A stretch of DNA of 42,005 bases from Alteromonas_E sp964230255 (GTDB lineage: Bacteria > Pseudomonadota > Gammaproteobacteria > Enterobacterales > Alteromonadaceae): the NCBI GenBank assembly GCA_964230255.1, contig CAXRGW010000042.1:1-42005 (forward strand), in the 5' to 3' direction. Positions 33,917 to 41,868 of this stretch are shown piece after piece (within the stretch, counting starts at the first letter, position 1; each line of letters begins with the position of its first letter). The position numbers and the translations under genes were made by a program. Under the pieces are notes generated by a model, which was not told where the DNA came from, did not search any database, and saw only the letters and a program-made list of their open reading frames with translations.

Positions 33917-35170
33917 ATGAAAAGACTCAGCATTATTGGTTTAGTGGCATTGTTGACTGCTTGTGGTGAAGCAGCTACTGAATCCGAGGCAAGCACAGAG
34001 AATATGTTTGAAAGCTCGCTCCATTCTTCACTATTAACCTTGGATGCACACTTAGACACACCTGCGCTTTTTCATCGCGATAGTTACGATTTTAGTGTGA
34101 GAGGCAGTTATTATGAGGACCGCACTAACGCGGATTTACCCAGACTGCGAGAAGGACAATTGGACGGTGGTTTCTGGGTCATTTATACGGCGCCTGGTCC
34201 ATTAAATAAGGCTGCCTATATCGAGGCGCGTACATCAGCGTTGTTGCGTCAAATGTCGATCCGCGAATTGGCTGCAAAATACGAAAATGAAGTCGAATTA
34301 GCATTCGTTGCTGATGACGCAGAGCGTATTCACAATGCGGGTAAAATTGTTGTGTTTCAGAGCATGGAGAATGCTTATCCGATGGGTGAGGATTTGTCAT
34401 TGCTTGAGGTCTTTTACACGGGTGGTTTACGCATGTTGGGCTTGGTTCATTTCCGCGCCAATCAATTTGCCGATAGCTCAACCGATGAACCTATCCATGG
34501 CGGCTTAAGTGAACTGGGTAAAGCGTTAGTTAAAGAAGCCAATCGTCTCGGTATGATTGTTGATGCTTCACATGCATCAGATGACGCACTGCGCGATATG
34601 ATGGCAGTATCCACAACGCCTGTTATTTTGTCGCACAGTGGTCCTGATGGTGTTTATGAGCATGCGCGAAATGTACCCGATGATTTGTTAATTCAATTAG
34701 CTGAAAGCGGCGGAGTAGTGCATGTTAACGCATTTCCTGGCTACCTAGAAGAATTAACGCCCAGTCCTGAAAGGGCTGCGGCGCTGGCGATGTTAAGCGA
34801 GAAGTACGGTGCTGATTATTTTGCTATGTCAGAAACTCAGAAAGCCGCTTATAACGCTGAACGAGCAATTCTTGATAAAGAAATTCCCGCACCGCGTTCA
34901 AGCTTTGAGACATATAAAGAACACTTACTTTACATCATTGAGCTTGTGGGCGTAGACCACGTGGGTATTGGTGCAGACTGGGACGGCGGTGGTGGTGTAG
35001 ACGGTATGTCTGACGTAACTATGGTGCCAAAGATCACTCAAGCACTGGTTGATGCCGGTTACAGCGAAGGCGATATTGCCAAGATCTGGAGTGGTAATGT
35101 GCTGCGTCTTTTACGCGACGTTGAGACAGCACGAACTGCCGAACTGAATTCTCCTGCGATTCTAAAATAA
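33917..35170 (+). CDS. Membrane dipeptidase (peptidase M19) lipoprotein
   Basis: This 417-residue protein has a lipoprotein signal (MKRLSIIGLVALLTAC). Zinc-site motifs of the renal-dipeptidase family are visible: LDAHLDTPA with His45 and Asp47, ADLPRLREGQLDGGFW, MIVDASHASD, ILSHSGPDG and VGIGADWDGGGGV. The C-terminus GDIAKIWSGNVLRLLR is typical. It hydrolyses dipeptides, probably in the periplasm attached to a membrane. The length is normal for the family. The RBS is poor (AGAGATAGAT). The gene follows the disrupted pldA by 9 bases and appears intact. Confidence 0.92.
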   Translation: MKRLSIIGLVALLTACGEAATESEASTENMFESSLHSSLLTLDAHLDTPALFHRDSYDFSVRGSYYEDRTNADLPRLREGQLDGGFWVIYTAPGPLNKAAYIEARTSALLRQMSIRELAAKYENEVELAFVADDAERIHNAGKIVVFQSMENAYPMGEDLSLLEVFYTGGLRMLGLVHFRANQFADSSTDEPIHGGLSELGKALVKEANRLGMIVDASHASDDALRDMMAVSTTPVILSHSGPDGVYEHARNVPDDLLIQLAESGGVVHVNAFPGYLEELTPSPERAAALAMLSEKYGADYFAMSETQKAAYNAERAILDKEIPAPRSSFETYKEHLLYIIELVGVDHVGIGADWDGGGGVDGMSDVTMVPKITQALVDAGYSEGDIAKIWSGNVLRLLRDVETARTAELNSPAILK

Positions 35171-35493
35171 GATCAAACCGCATCTAAAAAAACAGTTCCG
35201 AATGGGTATTCTTGTGTACTAATTAGGGACTGAATCTGCGGTCCATTTTAAAGAATTGCAACAAAACCCAGCATTTACGCGGCTTCTGTACTATACTTAA
35301 CAGCGGTTTAACGAAAGCGAGGTGTTTTCTTGTCGTAGTTTTAGTGCGATGGACGTTTAAAAATAATTAGTCCGAATCGCATACTTAATCGAAATATAAA
35401 AAAAATAACAACGCGCAATATTTCGAACGTCAATGATATCTTGAAGTCTTTCGTAGCGACCTGAAATCAACAAGTCAATAATTGAGGGTTACT
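35171..35493. other. Intergenic stretch without recognisable gene
   Basis: These 323 bases between the M19 gene and the small basic protein are AT-rich, with several A runs. No ORF with a ribosome site, tRNA-like fold or clear terminator was seen. A -10-like TATACT occurs near 35290, but I could not match a -35 to it with confidence. Confidence 0.5.
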
Positions 35494-35673
35494 GTGAAAT
35501 TAGCAAAATTTTTTAAACGGAAATATCCGTATTCTCCAATCGCCTATCTCGGCCGTAAAAACGTTGAGCGTATATTTGGTGCGCGCATAATGAAATTAAA
35601 AAAACTCGACAAGCTGCAAGCTGAACAAGCTGCATCAATCAGCTTAGAGCACGAACACCAGAAATCTGCCTGA
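35494..35673 (+). CDS. Small basic hypothetical protein
   Basis: This is a 59-residue protein starting at GTG 35494, with GAGGG at 35484-35488. An upstream TTG at 35482 is possible but lacks a ribosome site. The first half is strongly basic and aromatic (KLAKFFKRKYPYSPIAYLGRKN), followed by an amphipathic helix (LKKLDKLQAEQAASISLEHEH). There is no signal peptide or membrane segment. I do not recognise the family; the clear ribosome site and protein-like composition support it being real. It converges with the DUF3080 gene. Confidence 0.55.
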   Translation: MKLAKFFKRKYPYSPIAYLGRKNVERIFGARIMKLKKLDKLQAEQAASISLEHEHQKSA

Positions 35674-35692
35674 CGAATAGTAGGTTAAATAG

Positions 35693-36727
35693 CTAGCTTG
35701 GGCGACCTGGGGCGAGACCACATTTTTTAAACAGTGCTTGCCATGTGTTTATGTGTTCCATCAATGCTTCCCTATACTGCTCGTGTCGTACGGTTAGGTG
35801 AAGGTTGATAGATTCTCGCCATGTTTTTTCAATCGATGGGTCAGTTATCAGTTTTTCCATTATCGGTATCAGTTGGTAGTGATAATGATTGATTTGACTA
35901 GCTATTGGTTGAATTTTTTCGACGAAAAACAAAGAAAACACATTGCGCAATGTGGTTGCTTTGCGCTGTTGTTGTAAGCTTTTACATTGCCAATCATCAA
36001 TATGGGCAGACAACCAAATATTACTGGCTGTTAACCAATCAAATAGCAATTTTTGAGATCGCCATTGTCTGGCCAACAATCGAAATTGCTCAACAGTTTT
36101 CAGTTCATTCTCAAGTCGAGATGAATCAACATCAGCAACACTCTTTGAGTCAATGGTTGTTAGGTACTGCCATGCGGTATGCGTTTCGTTAAAACCATCG
36201 CTAACATTGCCACTGATAAACCCAGGAGATTGAGTTAGACTCAGATAAATCTCTTCACTAATGGCCAATAAATTAGAGTAGTTAATTGGCAGGTTTTGTT
36301 GTTTTACGCTGAGTAAAGTGTTGAGTTTTTCTCGCATATCAGCGGAGGGCGTAGCTGCAATGCATTCTTTCAGTGCAGTGAGTAAACTCACTTCATAAAC
36401 ATATCGTTGGGATGGTAACTGAGTCTTGCCAAGAGCAGTGTTCCGTTCAGCAATTATGGTGTTTAAACGGCACTCGGGTAAGGTTAAAAATTCTCGAACA
36501 TTGATGCTAACGTCTTGCGGCCGAATAAACATCGATTGCTTTGTTGGAAACGCGTGACTGTGAACAAAGGTAATCTCAAGACCATCAGTTTCAAGTACAC
36601 GAGCCATGCGGGAATGGTATTCTTGCAATGCATCGGGCAGTTCTTGATGGCGTGAACAACCGGTAACCGCCACTGCTAAAACCAAGATGGCAAGAAAACC
36701 TTTTAATCGTAGCAATCTGTTTTTCAT
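35693..36727 (-). CDS. DUF3080-family lipoprotein
   Basis: This 344-residue protein starts with a lipoprotein signal (MKNRLLRLKGFLAILVLAVA, then VTGC; Cys24). The mature part is helical: ELPDALQEYHSRMARVLETDG, EFLTLPECRLNTIIAERN, and the C-terminal INTWQALFKKCGLAPGRP. I recognise this as the DUF3080 family of gammaproteobacterial lipoproteins; its function is not known to me. Four conserved cysteines outside the lipobox may form disulphides. The gene is divergent from the interrupted Trp-rich gene at 36829. Confidence 0.75.
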   Translation of the reverse strand: MKNRLLRLKGFLAILVLAVAVTGCSRHQELPDALQEYHSRMARVLETDGLEITFVHSHAFPTKQSMFIRPQDVSINVREFLTLPECRLNTIIAERNTALGKTQLPSQRYVYEVSLLTALKECIAATPSADMREKLNTLLSVKQQNLPINYSNLLAISEEIYLSLTQSPGFISGNVSDGFNETHTAWQYLTTIDSKSVADVDSSRLENELKTVEQFRLLARQWRSQKLLFDWLTASNIWLSAHIDDWQCKSLQQQRKATTLRNVFSLFFVEKIQPIASQINHYHYQLIPIMEKLITDPSIEKTWRESINLHLTVRHEQYREALMEHINTWQALFKKCGLAPGRPS

Positions 36728-36828
36728 AGCCTTTATTATGAATTAAATAACCACTCAGTTCAGCTTTTGTTGAAATAATTTTGTAGCTGTCGCGCTCGAA
36801 TAAACTATATAAGCGAGTAGGTAAAATT

Positions 36829-37197
36829 ATGATGCGAATTTTAATAGTGATTTGGGGCCTTTGGGCGGGAACGATATCTGCTCAAGAGCACGGCTCGATA
36901 CATGGCGAAGGTGGACCTGATTCGTTGTGGGTGTGGCAGGCGGAGTCTCAACAATGGTTAACGATAACCGAGTATTGACAATGGTTTGCTGGTCAAACTG
37001 GGGCAAAACATTGGGGTAGTGCGACAGGCTATCCACAGTACGACCAGGTTAATGAGTCAGATACATTATTACTGCAACTTGAACAAAGGCCATGTTTGAT
37101 GCAGTTTTTCCATGCGTGGTGGCGGCGCGCCAATGACGTGCAACGTTGGGATGATAAGTTTAATCACTATGGTGGCTGTCCCTATGTATTTGATTAA
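36829..37197 (+). pseudogene. Small Trp-rich exported protein interrupted by in-frame TGA
   Basis: Reading through one stop gives 122 codons starting MMRILIVIWGLWAGTISAQE, a short signal peptide. The mature part is rich in Trp and aromatic residues (SLWVWQAESQQW, MQFFHAWWRRANDVQRWDD) and ends in HYGGCPYVFD. The TGA at 36976-36978 falls between ITEY and QWFAGQ; a G-to-A change from TGG (Trp) would fit the composition. The frame on both sides is otherwise clean, so the lesion is recent or an error. I do not recognise the family. It lies 11 bases from the convergent end of the fructosamine kinase gene. Confidence 0.6.
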
Positions 37198-37208
37198 TGG
37201 TTCGCATT

Positions 37209-38114
37209 CTATGCCTCGATGATTTTATCGAGCAGTAAGTTAAGTTGTGAAATATAGTCTCTGTCGAACATTAATACATGATTGAGTATTGGTGACAGTT
37301 GATAAACCAATCGTCTTTGAGCATAGCCTTCTGGTAGTGGCCATACATCTTCGTAAGCGGCAAAAAAGCGTTTTGCGAAGCCGCCAAATAAGTCCGCCAT
37401 AGCAAGGTCAAATTCGCGGTCGCCAATCCAAACCGCCGGATCGAACACCACTACTTGCTGTCGACAAAAACCAAGGTTGCCACTCCATAAGTCGCCGTGT
37501 AACAAGCAGGGTTCAGGTTGATGAGTACGTAAAATTTCAGAAATTTTTTGCCATACCTCAGGACTGATTAGCTGCGTGCATTCTGTTAACTGGTTGGCCA
37601 AGCCAACGAGCCGGTTTTGAATAAAAAACTCTGCCCAATTGTTGGTTTGACTGTTCTTCTGTAATGTTGGCCCTATGAAGTTATCGCACGTCCAACCATA
37701 CCGCGGGTCACCAGCGCGAAGCGCAGACTCGTTTGACTGTTTGTGCATTTGAGCGAGCTGTTCACCTGCTTGAGCCCATAGCTGCTCTGTGGGCGATTCA
37801 AACGCGACAAACTTCAACACTAAGTATTCGTAATAGCGCTGATTTTCTTCGAATTGCCCATGGCGAATTAATTTTGGGGTTGTAATTGTACTGGTATCTT
37901 CAATGGCGTTAAGTCCATTGGCCTCTGCACTAAGCGGCGTGACTGTTTCTGTTAATGGACTTGAACGCTCACATATTTTCACGAAGAAGCGCTTTTGACT
38001 ACTGCGCACGACATAAGCATTATGGTTGTGTTGCTGATGGATTTTTTTAGTGTTCTCGCAGATGAAAACCTCGCCGATTTCCTGACTGATTTGATCACTG
38101 ATGAAATGCCACAT
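37209..38114 (-). CDS. yniA: Fructosamine kinase family protein (YniA-like)
   Basis: This 301-residue protein belongs to the aminoglycoside-phosphotransferase-like fold. The motifs are FFVKICER (ATP-binding Lys), EANGLNAIEDT, the catalytic loop CLLHGDLWSGNLGF, and VVVFDPAVWIGDREFDLAM with the metal-binding Asp. Relatives phosphorylate ketosamines on glycated proteins, or metabolites, for repair; the bacterial YniA substrate is not firmly settled. The gene is divergent from thrS, a neighbourhood also seen in enterobacteria. Length and motifs are complete. Confidence 0.88.
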   Translation of the reverse strand: MWHFISDQISQEIGEVFICENTKKIHQQHNHNAYVVRSSQKRFFVKICERSSPLTETVTPLSAEANGLNAIEDTSTITTPKLIRHGQFEENQRYYEYLVLKFVAFESPTEQLWAQAGEQLAQMHKQSNESALRAGDPRYGWTCDNFIGPTLQKNSQTNNWAEFFIQNRLVGLANQLTECTQLISPEVWQKISEILRTHQPEPCLLHGDLWSGNLGFCRQQVVVFDPAVWIGDREFDLAMADLFGGFAKRFFAAYEDVWPLPEGYAQRRLVYQLSPILNHVLMFDRDYISQLNLLLDKIIEA

Positions 38115-38180
38115 AGCTTAACTCAAACAAAACCTGAGCATAAAGTATGGTCAATGTGAAAAGCTGCGTTGTTCTAGTTT

Positions 38181-38205
38181 GATCTAAAGACCGAATTTTT
38201 AGATC
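38181..38205. promoter_or_regulatory. Inverted repeat between yniA and thrS
   Basis: Perfect 8-bp arms GATCTAAA and TTTAGATC surround a 9-base loop. It lies 67 bases upstream of the yniA start and 25 bases upstream of the putative thrS -35. It could be an operator for either divergent gene. Confidence 0.35.
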
Positions 38206-38229
38206 TTACAAGAGTAATTAAGCGTTGCG

Positions 38230-38257
38230 TTGCATCTGGCATGGATAAGGTTATAAT
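38230..38257 (+). promoter_or_regulatory. Sigma70-type promoter candidate for thrS
   Basis: TTGCAT at 38230-38235 and a perfect TATAAT at 38252-38257 are separated by 16 bases. Transcription would start near 38264, giving a leader of about 95 bases before thrS. Confidence 0.6.
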
Positions 38258-38266
38258 CGCCAGCGC

Positions 38267-38292
38267 AACACCCATTGTAAGGGTGTTTTTTT
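38267..38292 (+). terminator. Terminator-like hairpin in the thrS leader
   Basis: AACACCC and GGGTGTT arms (7 bp, 7-base loop) run into seven T residues, the form of an intrinsic terminator. It lies between the promoter candidate and thrS, so it could attenuate thrS or act as a 5' stabilising hairpin. It begins only a few bases after the predicted start site, which is odd for an attenuator. Confidence 0.6.
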
Positions 38293-38359
38293 ATTGCCTT
38301 TATCATTTTAATTTTAGCAAGTGGCACATAGTAGGTGTCACCACTGTGTAGGACTTAAC

Positions 38360-40282
38360 ATGCCTGTAATAACTCTTCCTGATGGAAGCCAACGCGAATT
38401 TCCCAACCCTGTTTCCGTATTAGATGTCGCTATGGATATCGGCCCTGGTTTAGCCAAGGCAACAATAGCCGGTCGTGTCAATGGCGCGCGTGTCGATGCA
38501 ACCGACATGATCAAAAGCGATACTGAATTGAGTATCATCACAGCCCGCGATGAAGACGGTTTGGAAATTATCCGTCACTCTTGTGCGCACTTGATTGGTC
38601 ACGCGCTCAAACAATTGTACCCAACCGTTAAAATGGCTATCGGGCCAACCATTGATAATGGTTTCTATTATGACGTTGATTTACCTGAGTCATTGTCAAA
38701 TGATGACTTGGTTAAAATCGAGAAGCGTATGATGGAGTTGGCTAAGACCAACTACGACGTTGTGAAAAAGAAAGTTACGTGGCAAGAGGCTCGTGACGTA
38801 TTTGAGGCGCGGGGCGAAACGTACAAAGTCGAAATTTTGGATGAAAACATCGCCAAAGATGATCAGCCAGGGCTTTATTATCACGAAGAATACGTTGATA
38901 TGTGTCGCGGTCCACACGTACCCAATATGCGTTTTTGTCATCACTTTAAATTGATGAAAGTCGCGGGTGCCTATTGGCGTGGTGACAGTAGTAATAAGAT
39001 GCTTCAGCGTATCTACGGCACTGCGTGGGGTGATAAGAAACAACTTAAGGCCTACTTACAGCGTTTAGAAGAAGCTGAAAAGCGAGACCACCGTAAGATT
39101 GGTAAAGCGCTTGATTTGTGGCACTGGCAAGAAGAAGCACCGGGTATGGTGTTTTGGCATACCGATGGTTGGGCCATTTACAAAGAGTTAGAAAAATTCA
39201 TTCGTGAGCAGCAAGCTAAGTATGGTTACGATGAAATCCGCGCGCCAATGATCATGGACGTCAGTATGTGGGAAAAATCTGGTCACTGGGATAAGTACCA
39301 AGAAAACATATTTGCGACCGAGTCTGAAAAGCGCACATATGCGGTTAAACCCATGAACTGTCCGGGTCACGTGCAGGTGTTTAATCAGGGGCTAAAATCC
39401 TATCGCGACCTGCCGCTTCGAATGGCTGAATTTGGTCTTGTTCACCGCAACGAGCCATCGGGTTCACTGCACGGACTTATGCGCGTCCGTAGTTTCACTC
39501 AGGATGATGCCCACGTCTTTTGTACTGAAGAGCAAATATTGGCTGAAGTGAGTAGCTGTATCGATATGGTTTACGATACCTACAAGAGCTTTGGTTTCAC
39601 TAAAGAGTCGATTGAAGTCAAACTATCGACGCGCCCGGAGAAACGCATTGGTGACGATGCGGTTTGGGATAAATCAGAGAAAGCGTTAGCCGATGCGCTA
39701 ACTGAAAATGAGATTACTTTTGAATACTTACCTGGTGAAGGTGCATTCTACGGTCCTAAGATTGAGTTTACGCTTTATGATTGCCTCGATCGTGCGTGGC
39801 AGTGTGGTACTGTTCAGCTCGATTTCTCGATGCCTGCGCGCTTGGGCTCGACTTATGTTGCTGAAGATGGCGAGCGCAAAGTACCGGTTATGATTCACCG
39901 AGCTATCTTAGGTTCACTTGAGCGATTTATTGGAATTTTAACTGAAGAGTTTGCGGGCTTCTTCCCAACGTGGTTGGCACCGACTCAAGCGGTTTTGCTC
40001 AACATTACCGATAAACAAAGCGAATATTCGCAAAAAGTTGCAAAAAAACTACAAGAATCAGGGTTTAGAGCAAAGTCTGACTTGAGAAATGAGAAGATTG
40101 GCTTTAAAATCCGCGAGCACACATTACAGCGTGTCCCTTACATGCTGGTAGTCGGTGATGCCGAAATGCAAGAAAATGCAGTTGCGGTGCGGACTCGACG
40201 GGGCGAAGACCTTGGAAAAATGTCAATCGATGCGTTCATTGAGATGATTAGCAACGATGTGAAAGCCAAGCTGATTAATTAG
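38360..40282 (+). CDS. thrS: Threonine--tRNA ligase
   Basis: This 640-residue enzyme charges tRNA-Thr. ATG 38360 (MPVITLPDGSQ) matches the E. coli start; an in-frame GTG at 38321 lacks family similarity. The order is TGS domain (1-61), editing domain (VRHSCAHLIGHALKQLYP-type region with HxxxH, DMCRGPHVPN), class II catalytic core (MNCPGHVQVFNQGLKSYRDLP, FGLVHRNEPSGSLHGLMRVR, GAFYGPKIEF, MIHRAILGSLERFIG) and the C-terminal anticodon-binding domain (RNEKIGFKIREHTLQRVPYM). It is near full identity in motif regions to enterobacterial ThrS. It is the first gene of the thrS-infC-rpmI-rplT-pheS cluster. Confidence 0.98.
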   Translation: MPVITLPDGSQREFPNPVSVLDVAMDIGPGLAKATIAGRVNGARVDATDMIKSDTELSIITARDEDGLEIIRHSCAHLIGHALKQLYPTVKMAIGPTIDNGFYYDVDLPESLSNDDLVKIEKRMMELAKTNYDVVKKKVTWQEARDVFEARGETYKVEILDENIAKDDQPGLYYHEEYVDMCRGPHVPNMRFCHHFKLMKVAGAYWRGDSSNKMLQRIYGTAWGDKKQLKAYLQRLEEAEKRDHRKIGKALDLWHWQEEAPGMVFWHTDGWAIYKELEKFIREQQAKYGYDEIRAPMIMDVSMWEKSGHWDKYQENIFATESEKRTYAVKPMNCPGHVQVFNQGLKSYRDLPLRMAEFGLVHRNEPSGSLHGLMRVRSFTQDDAHVFCTEEQILAEVSSCIDMVYDTYKSFGFTKESIEVKLSTRPEKRIGDDAVWDKSEKALADALTENEITFEYLPGEGAFYGPKIEFTLYDCLDRAWQCGTVQLDFSMPARLGSTYVAEDGERKVPVMIHRAILGSLERFIGILTEEFAGFFPTWLAPTQAVLLNITDKQSEYSQKVAKKLQESGFRAKSDLRNEKIGFKIREHTLQRVPYMLVVGDAEMQENAVAVRTRRGEDLGKMSIDAFIEMISNDVKAKLIN

Positions 40283-40301
40283 CTTCGTTGTGTGTGACAG
40301 C

Positions 40302-40338
40302 GTTTGAGCCCACAAAGTTCAAAGAAATGGGCTCAAAC
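40302..40338 (+). promoter_or_regulatory. Perfect inverted repeat between thrS and infC
   Basis: GTTTGAGCCCA and TGGGCTCAAAC (11-bp arms, 15-base loop) form a strong stem-loop ending 29 bases before the infC start. No T run follows, so processing, pausing or control of infC translation is likelier than termination. Confidence 0.55.
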
Positions 40339-40367
40339 AAACGACTTAATTTTTGGAGGAATAGCAC

Positions 40368-40907
40368 ATTAAAGGCGCTAATAATAAGGCTCAGGGCGAT
40401 AAAGCCCGCATTAACGACGAAATTACCGCTAGAGAAGTCCGTTTAATCGGAAAAGAAGGCGAACAGGTGGGGATTGTAACGCTTGCTGAAGCACAGCAGT
40501 CTGCCGACGATGCCAACCTAGATTTGGTAGAAATTAGTCCGAATGCTGAGCCGCCAGTCTGTAAAGTAATGGACTATGGCAAATTCCTCTTTGAAAAAAG
40601 CAAGGCTCAAAAAGAGCAAAAGAAAAAGCAGAAGCAAATTCAGGTCAAGGAGATTAAATTTCGCCCTGGCACTGATGAAGGCGATTACCAGGTAAAACTG
40701 CGCAACCTGCGTCGCTTTCTAGAAGGTGGTGATAAGGCCAAAGTTACGATCCGTTTCCGCGGACGTGAAATGGCTCACCAAGACATCGGCATTGATTTGC
40801 TAAATCGCGTTAAAACCGATTTAGAAGACATTGCTAATTGCGAGTCTTTCCCGAAACGGGTAGAGGGTCGTCAGATGATCATGGTGCTCGCCCCACTTAA
40901 GAAGTAG
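40368..40907 (+). CDS. infC: Translation initiation factor IF-3 (AUU start)
   Basis: This 179-residue factor binds the 30S subunit and checks start codons. The frame continues upstream of the GTG at 40467 to an ATT at 40368-40370, preceded by GGAGG at 40354-40358, giving the normal N-terminus (IKGANNKAQGDKARINDEITAREVRLIG). The AUU start is the conserved device by which IF-3 limits its own synthesis. Motifs are VEISPNAEPPVCKVMDYGKF, the lysine-rich linker, VKEIKFRPGTDEGDYQVKLRN and RQMIMVLAP. It lies 85 bases after thrS and before rpmI. Confidence 0.96.
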   Translation: MKGANNKAQGDKARINDEITAREVRLIGKEGEQVGIVTLAEAQQSADDANLDLVEISPNAEPPVCKVMDYGKFLFEKSKAQKEQKKKQKQIQVKEIKFRPGTDEGDYQVKLRNLRRFLEGGDKAKVTIRFRGREMAHQDIGIDLLNRVKTDLEDIANCESFPKRVEGRQMIMVLAPLKK

Positions 40908-41025
40908 TAGTGGTTTACAAGTATTAAGGGCTCTGCAACCTTTAATCACCCTGCTGCATATTTTAACTAGGTTAAGTACGACTGCACGTACAGAGGCCTA
41001 AATTTAACAATGCGGAGTTTTAGCA
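40908..41025 (+). promoter_or_regulatory. infC-rpmI leader, possible L20 control region
   Basis: This 118-base gap has GGCTCTG near 40930 and CAGAGGCC near 40992, complementary apart from one extra base. They could pair over a distance, as in leaders where L20 represses rpmI-rplT. This is an inference from position and complementarity; L20-site mimicry was not verified. Confidence 0.3.
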
Positions 41026-41223
41026 ATGCCTAAAATGAAATCCAACAGTGGAGCAGCCAAGCGTTTTCGTAAAACCGCTTCAGGCCGTTTCAAAAGTAAA
41101 CAGTCTCACTTACGTCACATTTTGACGAAGAAGAGTACTAAGCGTAAACGCCATTTGCGTGGCAAGAAATTGGTTCATGATGCGGATACTCAGCTTATCC
41201 AACGCATGTTGCCGTACGTTTAA
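41026..41223 (+). CDS. rpmI: 50S ribosomal protein L35
   Basis: This 65-residue basic ribosomal protein has the normal family length. It begins MPKMKSNSGAAKRFRKTASG and ends QLIQRMLPYV, with the HILTKKSTKRKRHLRG core. A CGGAG site precedes the ATG. It lies between infC and rplT as in most bacteria and shows no anomaly. Confidence 0.97.
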   Translation: MPKMKSNSGAAKRFRKTASGRFKSKQSHLRHILTKKSTKRKRHLRGKKLVHDADTQLIQRMLPYV

Positions 41224-41240
41224 GACAAGGAGACTGAATC

Positions 41241-41600
41241 ATGGCTAGAGTAAAACGCGGTGTAATCGCACGCGCACGTCATAAAAAAGTACTAAAGCAG
41301 GCTAAAGGTTACTACGGTGCCCGCAGTCGTGTTTATCGCGTAGCTGTCCAGGCAGTTACTAAAGCAGGTCAATACGCATACCGTGACCGTCGTCAAAGAA
41401 AGCGTCAGTTTCGTGCATTGTGGATTGTCCGTATTAATGCTGCAGCTCGTCAAAGTGGTTAAAGTTACAGCCGCTTTATCAATGGCTTGAAAAAAGCATC
41501 TATTGAAATCGATCGTAAAGTATTGGCTGATATCGCTGTATTCGATCAAGCAGGTTTCAAAGCATTGGTTGAGCAAGCTAAAACAGCACTTGCACACTAA
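41241..41600 (+). CDS. rplT: 50S ribosomal protein L20, interrupted by in-frame TAA
   Basis: L20 is an early-assembly 23S rRNA-binding protein and, in some bacteria, the repressor of its own operon. The first 73 codons (MARVKRGVIARARHKKVLKQ ... RINAAARQSG) are normal. TAA at 41460-41462 then interrupts the frame, which continues in the same phase with SYSRFINGLKKASIEIDRKV and ADIAVFDQAGFKALVEQAKT to a proper stop at 41598-41600. The whole is 119 codons, exactly the family length, so only one codon is wrong; E. coli has Leu here (TTA to TAA is one change). L20 is normally essential, so a sequencing error is the simplest explanation; a true nonsense mutation would need suppression or a second copy. 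Confidence 0.9.
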
Positions 41601-41635
41601 GCATATTCACGACAGTGAAGGCTAAGGCAAGAAAG

Positions 41636-41660
41636 TAGGGGCAGTCGCCCCTATTTTTTT
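41636..41660 (+). terminator. Intrinsic terminator between rplT and pheS
   Basis: TAGGGGC-agtc-GCCCCTA is a perfect 7-bp stem with a 4-base loop, followed by seven T residues. It ends the ribosomal-protein transcript, or acts as an attenuator before pheS as in enterobacteria. No Phe-rich leader peptide was recognised near it. Confidence 0.85.
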
Positions 41661-41730
41661 GTCTACTAATTTGGGCTTCTCGAGTACTAGAGCAAGTTAC
41701 CTTAAACACTCTGAAATTGATTAAAAATGG

Positions 41731-41756
41731 GCATTGCGAGCGTAGCCTGGCAATCT
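41731..41756. repeat. Short palindromic repeat-like element (ATTGCGAG...GGCAATC)
   Basis: GCATTGCGAGCG and CTGGCAATC outline a small imperfect palindrome resembling dispersed intergenic palindromes (ATTGCGAG...GCAATC type) seen in many proteobacterial genomes. Only one copy was noticed in this window, so the repeat status rests on resemblance. Confidence 0.3.
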
Positions 41757-41868
41757 TGTACAAAAGATCACTTCACATGTATTTGTGATGACGCTGGAAA
41801 AAGGCCGATGGTGTCAGAATACAGGTGTTCTTGGTTATAGAGCCGGTTTGATCGCACAAGGGGGAAGC

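Noticed and set aside
35905..36192. Plus-strand open frame antisense to the DUF3080 lipoprotein
   Set aside because: There is no ribosome site or recognisable domain, and the opposite strand encodes a clear lipoprotein.
8743..41600. Stop-codon reassignment (TGA or TAA as sense) to explain the interrupted genes
   Set aside because: Both TAA and TGA serve as normal stops in many intact genes here (hmuT and hmuU end in TGA; rpmI and thrS in TAA), Trp is written TGG throughout, and two different stop codons are involved.
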